In this document: in pieces, positions 1-11,345 of the stretch | Position numbering within the stretch: position 1 is the stretch's first letter | How the letters are laid out: the number at the start of each line of letters is the position of its first letter | DNA from: Isoetes taiwanensis | Taxonomy: Eukaryota > Streptophyta > Lycopodiopsida > Isoetales > Isoetaceae | Direction of reading: 5' to 3' | Assembly: GCA_021234155.1 (NCBI GenBank) | Contig: JAJEKV010000097.1 | Coordinates: 1,802,001-1,866,000, forward strand | Length of the DNA stretch: 64,000 bases | Translations under genes and position numbers: made by a program | The notes under the pieces: model-generated | Told to the model about the DNA's origin: nothing | Database searches by the model: none | What the model saw: the letters and a program-made list of their open reading frames with translations, nothing else

Positions 1-2024
1 GCTACGAGGCAGAAACTCTGGAGTCTTTGAGACATCTATTTCATTCGGATTCACCTTCAAAAAATCACACAATAAGCATATATCATAATTTGAGGAACAT
101 AAAAACAAAATGAAAGATGAAGAGAAGAATACCTGCATAGGAGATGTATTCACAGTCTCAAACTTGCGAACTAGCCTTAAGTTCTCTCGCACATACACCA
201 ACCATTCAAGTTGCGCGGGTTTTAGCCTATTTCTAGTTTTTGTATGTGCAAGAGCATGCGCATTCCAATTCCTCTCTGCTGCCCCAGAAGAACAGTCCTA
301 AAAAAGAGGAATAATTTAGAATTTGAGAGGCTAATAAACTACATCAAATGGAAAACCCAATACTAAGTTATCCAAAAAACAATAAAGTACTTGCCTGAGA
401 TAATATTCGCACAGCCAACGCTTGAAGTTTTGGTGTTCTTCCTCCAAAGTTTTCCCACCATGTGACAGGCTTTAGCATAGATATCTCCTCGCGTGCCAAT
501 GCGTAGCTAAAAGATCCTGTCCCATTGCGATATTCATGTAATTCACGGAATAGAAGATCACAATCAGTAGTAGAGTACAACTTTTTTGTATAACTCATCC
601 ATGCATCCATTAATTCAGAATTTATAAATGTCACCTCTTCTCTCCACAATGGATGCAACAAATGAGCTACAAGGTGGATTAGCCTCTTGAACCATTTCCA
701 TCGTATATCAAATAACTTCAACACATCTTGGTACCTAAAAATGCATTCAAACATGGAAGAACACTAGAAGTTTAGCAAATTAAAACTTTGAAATCACACC
801 AAACCTTATCTTGGCAGGCCTCAAGATGGCGAGGCTACTATGAGCGGCAAATATTTTTCTAGCATTTCTCTTCTTGCAAAAAAGGCGCACAATACTATTT
901 GCTTTCATCATAGCACTCTTCATCCAAGGCGGCAACTCACCAATGTCCTCCAAAAGAAGATCCAAAGAATGTGATGCGCATGGACTCCAAACAAGGTTAG
1001 GGAACTCTTCCTCTAGCAAAGACCCCATGCGAACACAACTAGATGCATTATCAGAAATTACTTGCACCACATTTTCCTTACCAACCTCTTTGATTGCTTC
1101 AGAGATTCTCTCGGCTAACCAAGAGCTATCAATCTGTTGGCGTCATGTCGGCATGGTCGCAATCAATAGACTTGAGAAACATTGTGCCATAACAAGATGA
1201 TACTAGAATATTAACAAAGTCGCCTATGAGAAACATCAACCCATCCATCGCTTAATATAGAGCAACCATACTTGGGCCATAAAACTTTTATCTTCCCTAG
1301 CTTTCCCTGCAAAGATGTAACCTCACTTTTCAAACCTTTGGTTCTCATGTGATTATACGTGACTCCACTATGTTTCTCACCAATCATAGAGAAAGACTCT
1401 AGCATGTTCCTCCAACATGGCGTTTTCAATAGATTAAAAGATAAATTAGCTTCAATGATACATCTCATTTCCATAACATTTGCATGTTGCTTCCTTTGCA
1501 TTTGCAACACATTACCCTTGCGTAATGTTTGTTGTTTCTTAACAACTGGAGATGAATGTGGAGGGCGAGTACTAGCACTCACAAAGGAGGCACCTTGACT
1601 CTCGTCAATTAGAGGAGATGAACCAGAGGTGGATACACCTACAAGCGAGAAGGTGCAGCAGAAAATCATCAACGATAATTCCAAATCTAATAATCAAATT
1701 ACGTATTATAAAGTATATTTTGCCCATACCTGGATGAGGCATGCTAAAAGAGTCAACTTCTGCTATCATATCTTCATCTTCACCAATTCCTTGGCTTCTA
1801 GAGTCACCATACAAATTAGTAAGCTCTTTTAACATATCATCGGGCACACTGGAGCATTTTTTGACTCCCTTGCTAGGTTTTCCAATAAGATGCGCAATCA
1901 TTCGTGTGGCAGACCCATGCACAAGTTTGTCGCAATATTTGCAATTCCAACTCCTATTTCCAGAGACATTCTTCGTAACATTTTTGGTACAAAGATCCCA
2001 ATATTTGCTCGGCACAGGTGGCAT
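1..2024 (-). pseudogene. hAT-family transposase (BED finger, DUF659, hAT dimerisation), degraded
   Basis: Cut-and-paste DNA transposase of the plant hAT type, read from 2024 leftwards and continuing past the window edge. Exons placed by eye: 2024-1730, 1638-805, 734-395, 297-133 and 54-<1. The first exon starts MPPVPSKYW and holds a BED-type zinc finger (CKYC, then HL and C). The second holds the DUF659 core (CSILSDGWVDV; later VVQVISDNAS and SPCASHSLDLLLEDIG). The third has WWENFGGRTPKLQALAVRIL and the fourth AERNWNAHALAHTKTRNRL, which is the C-terminal dimerisation region. Two frame breaks, near 1228 and near 1140, split exon 2, so the copy is probably dead. The intron 395-297 uses a GC donor (CAG|GCAAGT) with an AG acceptor. 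Terminal inverted repeats and target duplication were not located. Confidence 0.88.
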
Positions 2025-3187
2025 TGTTCTCTACTTGATCAAAACTGAATATTGAAGGAAACAATCAGACTTGAAATATAAAATCAGACTTGAAATATAA
2101 AATCAAAATTGATGTACAAAAATCAGAATTGATGTACAATTCTAGCACAAATAACAAGAGCCTTTCTAGTCATTCAGGCCCTTCATAAAGCAGCAGTATA
2201 GGAAACATACAGTGCATAACATACCTGTCTAGCTCCACTTATTCTAAAATAGAAACCAGGTCTGCTGTTCTAGATCCCAATCATGTAAAATTCAAGTACA
2301 CTGTGTAAAAGCAGCCAACCATTAGAAGAAGAATAATTACAGAATAATTGCAGAATTATCCTCAGCATTTTCCAAGTTCACCTCAACATTTTCCATTAAC
2401 ATATTGCTAATAATTAACCTTAGAACAAATCCAGATTATGTTAACCACTTTGTATGTAAGGTTTGACAGTCTGCAACAAGAAGCCTGCGTAAGGGTAAAC
2501 TAAAATTTTCAAATTCAAATCTATTAACTTGCTTTCTATTTGGATTTGTCCATCCTCTATTAGTTCAATCCATGTTATAGGCTACAATAAGAAACTAATA
2601 GAGAAATTAACAAAAAGAATTGGTGGTTAAACCCAGGTTAACCTCTACGATGAAACAATATCAGACTCAAATAGGTCATACTAGTTCTTGACTGAATATG
2701 TTAAATGGGATGAAACTCATTATATGACTGGACTAACTAAGCATGGCCAAATCCAAATAAGAAGCCGAAAGTACTGACTCTCCCTCTTTTGCAAAGAATG
2801 ATTTAAAGAAGAAATGCATCAAGTCATCATGATTCTTCATTGATGGACATTTTGAAATAGGGACACGGACGCGTTTTTTTTACGCCTAAGCTTTCACAAA
2901 ACTTGTTACAAGCATGATTGCAATTCAGAGACACACAGACAAAGCAGTAATAATCAAAAGACCACTCCTCCTCATAGACACGGTATCTCAAATTAAGAAT
3001 TAGAATTACGCTTTGAGTGACACTTTGAAACTCCAAAGACCTCAACATCTTCTCAACATCTGCTCATATACTTGGGGACATAACCTGCTATTAACGCAGT
3101 CCAGGATTGACATTGTGTTGAACACTTGTAAGGCCTTTCCAAGAGAGCCACGTTTTCTACAATCTGAAAATGAAATTGCCTGCCTAT
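2025..3187. other. No gene recognised
   Basis: AT-rich DNA with no recognisable protein. At about 2069-2140 two short units are duplicated in tandem (a cagacttgaaatataaaat unit, then an aattgatgtacaa unit). The right flank of the hAT element presumably lies here, but I could not define its end. Confidence 0.5.
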
Positions 3188-3308
3188 TGCGGTGGTGGTC
3201 TAGTGGTAAGGCCTTGGATTGGGGTGATCCCCACCAGGGTTCAAAACCCACTGGCTACCATCGGGTGGGAGATGTGGGTGGGTGCAAGTCCCACCAACCC
3301 TGCCTTCA

Positions 3309-3347
<39 letters not shown>
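3188..3347 (+). mobile_element. tRNA-derived SINE with long poly-A tail
   Basis: A short retroposon driven by an internal RNA polymerase III promoter. A box A match (TGGTCTAGTGG, 3196-3206) and a box B match (GTTCAAAAC, 3239-3247) lie 32 bases apart, the usual tRNA spacing. A non-tRNA body follows, then about 38 consecutive A (3310-3347). The tRNA-like part has no convincing cloverleaf, so it is not a working tRNA gene. Like all SINEs it would need LINE machinery to move. No clear target-site duplication was seen. The long pure A tail suggests a fairly recent insertion. Confidence 0.75.
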
Positions 3348-3350
<3 letters not shown>

Positions 3351-6300
3351 AGCCTGAACTAGTAAACCTAGATCAGACATCTGCCTCAGTCAATCCCTTG
3401 GCAGTATTATCATCCTACTACCAGTATGAGCATTTCTGGCATAGTATCCTTTTACCTATATTTCCTTATTCATTAAAGTTTCAGTCAATATAGCATTTTT
3501 TCATCCATGAAATGATTATAGCATTTATTTCAGCTTAAGCCATTTATCAATAGCACATTTGTGTCTATAAATTGAGTATAAGTCATGTAACAGATTTCCT
3601 AAAAGCAACAAGTTGACCAGCCTGAACTTCAGACTTAAACTTGTCATTTGCAATAAGCATTTATCCAGTAAGCACCATACTGTTCCAATATCTAGATCTG
3701 GAGACTAATGTAGCAGATAGTATTTTAATTACAAGTTTGATCTTTCCTAGAACCAACTCTTGCTAGAAAGCAAAGCAAAAATAATAATAGTTTAAAAAAC
3801 CAGTTTTTGTGCTGCCTTTGTGATTGTAAACTCCATAGTAACGAGCTTCAGCAAAATAGTGAGCAATATCTCCAACATTCTTTCAGCCAAATCCAACTAC
3901 AAAAGCAAAGGGAACAATGGGAAGAAAATCCCGTACCTGCAGCCAATCAGTGCCCTGTTAGCGTAAAAACGGTATCAGGGCAAGGGCCAAAAGGTACATT
4001 GGGATTTTCAGCTCTTCGTTGATTACCCATTGTGCCTCTTGCCCTGCCAGTTAGAAAAGTCTAAAAGAATGAACGGAGAATAAAATGCAACTGCATAGAC
4101 ATCTGTCAGCCATTAATGCACACATTTTACATGATTGGCCCACTATATAGGCTTATATCAATTCATTTGAATCACATAATATCATATAAAATCATCTTCC
4201 ATAAACTAGTCTTGAGGATTCATGCAAGCATCATATCTAAGTCTGAGGGCATAATGCATCTTGTTAAAGCATCAGGCATATGCCTCACTTGAAATCTTAA
4301 AAGACTCTACTTACATGCATTATGTAGAAACATTCAAGAATCTGCCTCCACTTCACCTTTGACAAGGAAAATTGGAGTTTCGACACAAGGGCAATATGCA
4401 TTAGTTCCTGGTCGTGCATAACAAGTCATGCAAAGATGGATTTATAGAAAACGAAGTTCACTTTTGAGGTGCTGGTATTTGGCTACGTTTTTCTGCCAAA
4501 CACTCTTCTGAAGCTTCTAGATTCTATACTATTGCACTGGCCAAAATTCTCAGTGATATAGCCTTTAGCTCTTGTCTAAGCAGTTTAGAGTTGACAGTCG
4601 CTTCTTAGCTCCTGATGATTCTCAATAGAGCATTTCCTTGGTATTCCCATAGCTGCAGTCAGAGGTGCCGCACAAGAGCCTGCATATTAGGGCCTTCTGG
4701 AACATATCCGCCTTGCCTTCTGCATTTGCCGCTATCAAGCGGGCATTAGGGTATTCGACCACAACACTTGCATCTGGATGCCCTATTTTGTTAGAGAGAT
4801 GCTTTCTTCTTATTACCGAAAATCCGTTTGGAAAATCCATACCAAAATTCCAATATGCAAATATGCCAAAATCATGGTAATAGTAGGAAATGCACGTCTT
4901 ACAAACCCCATAGGCATTTCTAAAAGAACTTTTTGCCTTAGTAAAAAGTTACATGCAAATGTTGCATGTTAACCTCCACATGTCCAACATGCATTTAAAA
5001 CAAATGCATGCATACATTTTAGTATAATATTAGCTTTATCATTCAATTTCAGACAGGTGTACTATGGCCTTTGTATTTACCACGATATGAACTTGCACTC
5101 CAAGGTAATTATCTTATTGAATGCACCCAATAGTGAATGCACCCAAATGTTGCTGAGTTACTCAGCCAAACATGCCTTGCACAGCCAACGAAATTGCCAT
5201 CATTGCAATAAAAAAAAAAAAAAAAAAAAAAAATTGCCTACTCTTTTCATTTGTCCTTCTCTCTTGCCTGCACGGTCTCGAAGAAAGCTATGAGGGTGTG
5301 ACCATTAGTACTAAATTTAAGGAAGAAATGCCGTATGTGATCTCCTGAATATAGAGTCAATCTCACAACCTAACTCAAATGGACGCAAGATAAATAACAG
5401 ACTCCCATAGCTATTCAAACCATCAGTCAACATGTATAATAGAGGAACCCATTTTATGCGGAAAGCACTTGTACAAAAAAACCGGTTGCAAGAAAAAGAA
5501 GCTGATGAGAGAAGTGGCTTCCACTGAGCATAAAAGCATTACTCCCCAGAGTACTGGTTTATAGACGACATGAGAGACCTGTTGTCTGATGTGAGGTTGA
5601 TCATAATATTAAACTGACAAGGTAGATACTTTAGGTGGAAAGTGTAGAGCAACTTAAAGAAAAACCTGAATTGGCCTCCGGTGTTAACTTCTGTGGCTTA
5701 TGAAATCAAATTATATACAATGCTCGTTATCAGCTAGGACCACCTCCCTGCCTTTTAAAGGGCTAGCTAGCCAAATCTACACAGAAGTCATAAGGAAACA
5801 CTAGAAATAATATTTGACAGGAACTGCAGATAGTTATAAATGAATCATAGGTTGGCAACCTTTGATCTGTGTGCATGCAGCTTGGTTGATTTGAAGAATT
5901 GGATGCCTTCTGTGTTTCACAAAGATTTCTTGTGTGCCCTGCCTCTTTCCTTCCCTTTTTGGCGTTTTGTATTGACATCCATTTGGGCTGTACTGACATC
6001 CATTTAGGAGGTGTACCTTTATTGACATTGGCACTTCAGGAACACTGTTTCTTTCAGTTCTCTAGCTTCCCTTTTGTTATTGGCTGAGATTGTAAACATA
6101 TGAGGCTAAGCATTTTTGGTCGTGGAAGCTTATCACTTTATTTTGAAAAAGACAAATAGAATCTTCCAGCTATCCTGAAAGATGGCAGAATTATTCTGAT
6201 GATGGGACTTCACCCTGAATTGCCATTAACAACACATAACATACACATAAGTTTAGATTCAAGAAGCAACTTTCAAACCTGGTTTTTGTCGCCTCCAATA

Positions 6301-6828
6301 TCAGGATTTTGCACTTGCTCCTTGGAGGAACTTCCATACTTTATTGATGTACAATAATTTGCAGGAAAATAACCAAGTAAAAGGTTGACAGCTCTTCTGT
6401 CATTTGAAAGCTGTAGTCAGCATATGCAGTTTTGCCAATCAAGCATAAGCAATGTCATAAGCTTCATGTTGCATGCTTAAATACCAAACAGTAGATCATC
6501 TTACCAACCAACTCCATGAGCAGCCATAGTGCCTTGACAATTGTTTGTGCTCCAGACTTCACTTCACTTCTTGTTTGAAACTAAACCTGCTGTACTTGAG
6601 TGATCGCATCAAGAACCTGCCAGAAATGAAAGGACTTACAAAGGCTTCTGATAGTTGGAAAAAATAGAAGCAATATTTAGAAGCCTTACCGACTTTGGAA
6701 ACAGGGTCTCTATTTGGTCAAATGTGTTTAGCCTGCCACTCTCTGCATGTTTCTGTAGATCAAAAAAACTTGAGCGGACCTATATAAACGTAAAATGAAT
6801 ACTTTCTTAAAGTACTTACACAACTAGG
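3348..6828. other. No gene recognised; A-tract with short direct repeat
   Basis: Short open frames only, none resembling a known family. At 5210-5233 there is a run of 24 A; AAATTGCC occurs just before (5191-5198) and just after (5231-5238) the A-tract, as would be left by an extremely 5'-truncated retroposon insertion. The rest is unremarkable AT-rich DNA. Confidence 0.5.
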
Positions 6829-6902
6829 AAAACCCTCCAAAAACTCTCTTCGATCTGCTCCCAGACCCTCCAAAAACTCTCTTCGATCTGCTCCCAGACC
6901 CA
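6829..6902. repeat. Tandem duplication, two 36-bp units
   Basis: The unit accctccaaaaactctcttc plus gatctgctcccag is present twice head to tail with no visible difference, implying a recent duplication. It belongs to a recurrent class of short two-copy tandem duplications in this window. Confidence 0.8.
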
Positions 6903-8117
6903 AGGCAAGTGAGCTACGATTTTTTGCTGGGAAGAACTTTGGAAGAATTGCTGGAACTAAAAGAAACGAAGGTGCTTATCAAGAGTCGGGTTGAAGTTAC
7001 TAGCCTTCCTTTCTTCCGAGAAAAACCAATGGAGCCAACACAGAGACAACGAGCAAGCAAACTACTGGAAATCCGGCAGTCTCTGATCGTTTAGGGTAGG
7101 AAAGAGGGAAAAACAGAGAGAGAGGGAAAAATGTGACGAGGGTTTTGTTTTTCCCCTTGTTTCGCACGTTTGCACAAACGCAAGTGGACATTTGAAGCAA
7201 TTCTAGAGTGTCCACATTGCTGCCAGGTGGGATTTTTGTGCAGGTGGCTGCTGTTTCCGTCGTTTGATTTCATCTACGGCTTCAGAAATTCATGGAAATT
7301 CCAAGTCACAGGCAGTTATGTGTGCGCCGGGATATCTTGCGGAAGTGTTCCTGGCCTTGTGCACATAGGAGCATTTCTTAACTCTCTGTTTCGAACGAAA
7401 CCGGCATTGCTCGACTAATCTCCTCCTCTATTCGCTGCCATTGCATCTGACTCACAGGTGTGTATCTATTGTTTATCATTTTATTCCTTCCATCACATTG
7501 ACGATAGGGTAGATTTTGTTCCGGTTTCCTGATCCTCGTGTGGCTGACGTTATCCTCAAAGAACAAATCCTTACCTCTGATATTTTAGTCTGATATCTGA
7601 AAATGGTAAACTACTTCTTTGGTTTGCTTCAACCCAGACGGATTTAGCGGTGGATATGCATATTTTGTTCGTATTTTTTTCTTCGATTTACAGATGAATG
7701 GTAAGGGCCCTTGGAAGTTTGAATTGATGTCATTTCTTTGCTATCTTAGTACCCAGTTGTATAGGAACATACAGGAAGCTTTTACTTTCATTTTTAGTTG
7801 GGCATGAGGTATGATGCCGTTGCTGGGTGCGCTAAAAGATTGTAAAAGATTCAGCAGGGTCTTACGCCTCCTTATGTACAATTATAGATTTTTGTGCCAG
7901 CTGCTGGTTTCAAGTGCTATTTATAAGACATAAATCTCTCTTCATTTCAAATTGATCCACATTATAAGTGCCTTTTTTAATGATTGAATGCTTGTTTACC
8001 TATCATATAAATTCTTAATGATTGAATGTTCGTTCATGTATCAACATTCAAGCAATAAAACTTGATTGGTGATTTGCATGGATCTGCAGACTGTTTGCTA
8101 CACCATGGCAAGGTTTT
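6903..8117. other. No gene recognised
   Basis: No recognisable coding sequence. The stretch lies directly upstream of the MFS-like exon. A purine-rich stretch near 7095-7130 (gaaagaggg, agagagaggg) and CT-rich DNA downstream could be remnants of a 5' leader, but nothing here decides that. Confidence 0.4.
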
Positions 8118-8650
8118 GGAAAGAGAACACTGGACGTTAATTCTAGTGAATATTGCTTCCATACTGGAAAATGGCGATGAGTCATTATTACCAGGTGTAT
8201 ATAAGGAGATAGGATTGGCCTTCAATGCATCACCAACAACCTTGGGTTCTTTTACATTGCTTCTCTATCATACAAGCACTGTATTATCTACTTGCATCAT
8301 ATTTAGCAATGCGTCATGATCATGCACGTGTTATAGCTTTTAGAGCTCTTATGTGGGCTGCAGCAACTCTAGCAATTGGACTTTCCTCTACCTTCTTAAT
8401 GGTATAGAACTCCATCTGTTTTCGCTGGCTTGGTTTTGTTAGTGTGTAGAAATTGAACAGCTCCTAGAGCATTTATTTATGCAAGATCTGCGTGGGCAGT
8501 TGGCAGACAGAACATTATTTCCATCCCTTTTCCATCTTTGTTGTCATGTGCTTTTGAAGTTGTACATTAACTGATTGATGAGGACTGCAGGTTGCTCTTT
8601 CAAGGGCATTAAATGGAATGGGGCTTACCATGGTGATTCCTTCAATTCAG
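8118..8650 (+). pseudogene. MFS transporter (spinster/UNE2-like), broken 5' exons
   Basis: Membrane transporter of the major facilitator superfamily. The first exon (to 8401) reads WTLILVNIASILENGDESLL, then PGVYKEIG and TLGSFTL. After a one-base frame break near 8260 it continues SIIQALYYLLASYLAMRHDH and WAAATLAIGLSSTF: the conserved first two to three membrane segments of plant MFS proteins resembling Arabidopsis UNE2 (At1g78130) and At5g10190. A second exon (8591-8650) after a good acceptor (actgcag) reads VALSRALNGMGLTMVIPSIQ, again family-specific, but it is followed by TAG instead of a donor and SLVADS. The remaining two thirds of the family protein is not recognisable downstream. Frameshift plus loss of the 3' part mark it as a pseudogene; the transported substrate cannot be inferred. 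Confidence 0.72.
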
Positions 8651-9453
8651 TAGCAAAGGCTAGCACGATTGCAATCATTTCATTTAGTTGTTTGTATCTT
8701 TTTCAAATTCATGCTTAGACATCAAACTTTATGTGCATTTCTTAACATAACAACATTGTATTCATGTTGTTTGTTATGCTTCTTTTTTGCACAAAGGTGG
8801 GTCTGTTTGTTTGCGTGACTGCGTTCATAGGGTTCTTATTTATTTAATGAGTATCTTCTGTACAGGACTGCGACTGGGCACTTTGGTTACCTTTATCATG
8901 TATCTCTTAAAGGGCAGTGAATATGATGCATTATTTGCCAATGCACGAACTATACTTAAACCAGGCTTCATGCACAGTGCAAGTTCAAATGGGTTTCTTT
9001 CAACAAGAGATGACATGGTTAAGGCTAAAACTGATATTATGGCAGAAACAATAACATGGCTACGGCTGGAACTTATATTATGGCAGTTTGTACACTAATA
9101 TATGCATCCATTCCTCCACAAAACTGTATGTCTAATAGCATTAATAAGAATGATGGCCCATCCTGGCAGTGCACGTTAGAGAACTTTCAATCAGACTTGG
9201 AAGGGCATCCAACTTTATGGCATACTTTGGTATCTTCTTGCACAGGTAAAGATAGGTGGAACTTCTGTTCGGGACTGCATACATATGTTTCTTTGATTTG
9301 ATTAGCGGGTGGTGCTCTCTAATTTTCATCTATAAAATCATCCCTTTGTTAAAAACTATGAAACTAGAGAAACGATTTTCAAGGTATGGTGTCTTTGTGC
9401 AGCATTTTCTAATATGTTTTTCATTTTTTGCTTAAAACAAATTTGTACTGCAG
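8651..9453. other. No gene assigned between the two transporter remnants
   Basis: A 103-codon open frame at 8787-9098 and an 81-codon frame at 9056-9301 do not resemble either transporter family and are not recognised. Splice-like signals are present (for example ttctgtacag near 8865), so decayed exons are possible. Confidence 0.35.
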
Positions 9454-9610
9454 TCCACAGGGGCTTTGTATGGAGTCTCCAGGCTTGCAGGTGCCATCCC
9501 TCCATCTTATTTGCAACCTTGACGAACAATTTTGTTCTCCTTGTTTCTTAGGGTGTGGGTATTGTCCTGGATGGTCTTTTTGGCACGGCAACCTGTTGCA
9601 CCGTCCATTA
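9454..9610 (+). pseudogene. Nucleobase-ascorbate transporter (NAT) exon fragments
   Basis: Two short segments resemble the central part of plant NAT permeases (xanthine/uracil permease family, plasma-membrane multipass proteins). After an acceptor (ctgcag) 9454 reads STGALYGVSRLAGAIPPSY, matching the family's region before the RGIGWQG motif. After tttcttag, 9551-9610 reads GVGIVLDGLFGTAT, matching the GIGILLDGLFGTGTGST signature. The intervening and following codons contain stops and the glycine-rich signature is altered (ATCC instead of GTGST), so this is a relic. It is unrelated to the MFS remnant 800 bp upstream; two different transporter relics side by side suggests fragment accumulation rather than one gene. 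Confidence 0.62.
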
Positions 9611-10668
9611 AGGCCAGCATTTTCCCTTGATATAGGCAGCTTCACATTACAAATTACAGAGGCAACCAAACATGTAATTTCTGTAAAAATTAATCAAACG
9701 TGCTTTTGACTAGTTTTTTTTTTTTTTTTTAATCTAGATGTCATTTTGGCCCATTTTTTGTATTTAAGGCATTTGGAGGTCTTTTTTTGGGTTAAATACG
9801 TACTATACATATTTTTCGGACCAATACATATGATTGGAAATTTGGCAAAGCAACTTTAAGGTATAGTACGTATAGTACTGTGCAAGAGGTATTATACGTA
9901 CCCAGAGGTAAAATACGCGTACGTAAACAACACTGAAGGAGTCGTTCGAGGAGTCAGAGCTGCTCGGCTCCTCGCTCGGTCTTGGTCGTAGGTGCTCCGG
10001 GATCTTCTTGCCACTTCCTGTTGCAATCTCCGCCATGCTTGGCCTTGGTTTTGGGCTCCTAACCTTCCTCGCCGTGCATTTGCTTCACGCCATATCTTTT
10101 GGATTAGAAAATTGATTACTTTAAGTCAAAGATCTCTAGGGGTCTAAGAAGGTGATTTAGAGCAAAATTAGGAAAAAAAAGAGGGGGGGGGGCACGGGGG
10201 AGGGAGGGTAAAATGGAATTTAAAAAAAAATAAGATACTCACATATGTAAGAGAATATTCTGTGGTCATTATTGCTATTTTTAATGAGCCACCCTTATTA
10301 ATGATGAACCCCCCCTTATTTTTTGATTTGTTATTAATTTTTTTATAGTTCTTGGAAAGTTAATTACGAATTTATGCCATATTCCACTAGGACCTCCAAT
10401 TGGGATGATTTTTCGACCCTTTTTATGTGGAATCATGGAGTGAATACATAATTTCCCCTCGAATTTTACTTAGAAGATCATTTCTCACTACTTGTCCCTT
10501 CAAGTCTATAACCTAATCTACTTTATGACCCTACTAATGGAAAAAAAAAAAAAATCTCCCACTATCGAAGTTCAAAGTTGGAATTCTCATTCCATTCCTT
10601 AACTAGGCCAGTTAATTCAACTATCCAAGGTCATGGCCAGTGCTGGATCTTGGTCAACCAAGATCATT
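9611..10668. other. No gene recognised; G-rich tract
   Basis: Contains T- and A-runs and a G-rich stretch at about 10180-10208 (several runs of three or more G) that could form a G-quadruplex. A 77-codon minus-strand frame at 9803-10036 is not recognised. Confidence 0.45.
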
Positions 10669-10680
10669 GCTCTGATACCA
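10669..10680 (-). promoter_or_regulatory. LTR-retrotransposon primer-binding site (initiator tRNA-Met type)
   Basis: On the minus strand the 12 bases read TGGTATCAGAGC, the standard plant retrotransposon primer-binding site complementary to the 3' end of initiator methionine tRNA. It sits one base from the LTR end at 10682, as expected for a minus-oriented 5' LTR. Immediately beyond it, at about 10648-10667, is the perfect inverted repeat GATCTTGG/CCAAGATC. Confidence 0.8.
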
Positions 10681-10681
10681 T

Positions 10682-11345
10682 TGTGAGGCTCCCCATAAAG
10701 CATCCGACGCTCCGCTGTATACCTCATGGGAAATCCCCTATCCAACATCATCCGTTGCATGGGCCCTCCGTCTGCACGTTCCTAAGGATGGCCAAGATGC
10801 GGGAAGGGAACACGAAGGTATGTTGCGTGCCTGTTCCCTATGGGCTCCTATAACAATGAAAGCATAAATATAACATCAACACTGGGCAATACAATACAAT
10901 ACAATACAATACAATACAATACAATACAATACAATACAATACAATACAATACAATACAATACAATACAATACAATACAATACAATACAATACAATACGAT
11001 CAACTACCCTAAAGGGTAGTGCCATCCATCCGTCAATAGATCTTAGACATCAATACATCATCCATCACATGAGCTCCTGCCCAGGCTCAGACTCGTGGGG
11101 AGAGTAGACTAATGGCTGAGGTCTCAAGATAGAACAGACCGAGGCATAACAATGACTGAGCTGGCAGTAGACAATGGCTAGGATTGACCATTCCATCCGT
11201 CTCGCCTGTGCATACTATGTAGATGGGCTAAATCGGGCTCTGTCATGACTGTAACCTGCCGAAGACGTAACCTCTTGTATCACCCAACGAGACTACTCAG
11301 GCTTGCAACTCCCCTATCGGATGAGGTAGGAAGGGTTGCATCACA
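10682..11345 (-). mobile_element. Long terminal repeat of a minus-oriented retrotransposon
   Basis: A 664-bp segment starting TGTGAGGCTCCCC and ending TGCATCACA, so it has the TG...CA ends and a 5-bp terminal inverted repeat (TGTGA/TCACA) typical of LTRs. The adjoining primer-binding site fixes its orientation. A diverged relative begins at 63131 (TGTGATGCTCCC) with the same order of shared blocks: gggccctccgtctg, acacgaag, ggactcct/ggctccta, gggtagtgccatccatcc/gggtggcgcatccatcc, and ccatccg near the end. No coding body was recognised to the left of the primer-binding site, so this is a 5' LTR remnant. Confidence 0.72.
10887..10997. repeat. Pentanucleotide microsatellite (CAATA)n inside the LTR
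   Basis: About 22 uninterrupted copies of CAATA. The related LTR at 63131 lacks this expansion at the equivalent place, so the array arose after the two copies diverged. It should be highly length-variable between individuals. Confidence 0.95.

Noticed and set aside
3188-3260. Possible functional tRNA gene
   Set aside because: Box A and B are present but no acceptor stem or anticodon arm is evident and an A-tail follows; called a SINE instead.
4622-4880. Overlapping 71-72-codon ORFs on both strands
   Set aside because: No family resemblance and no splice or repeat context.
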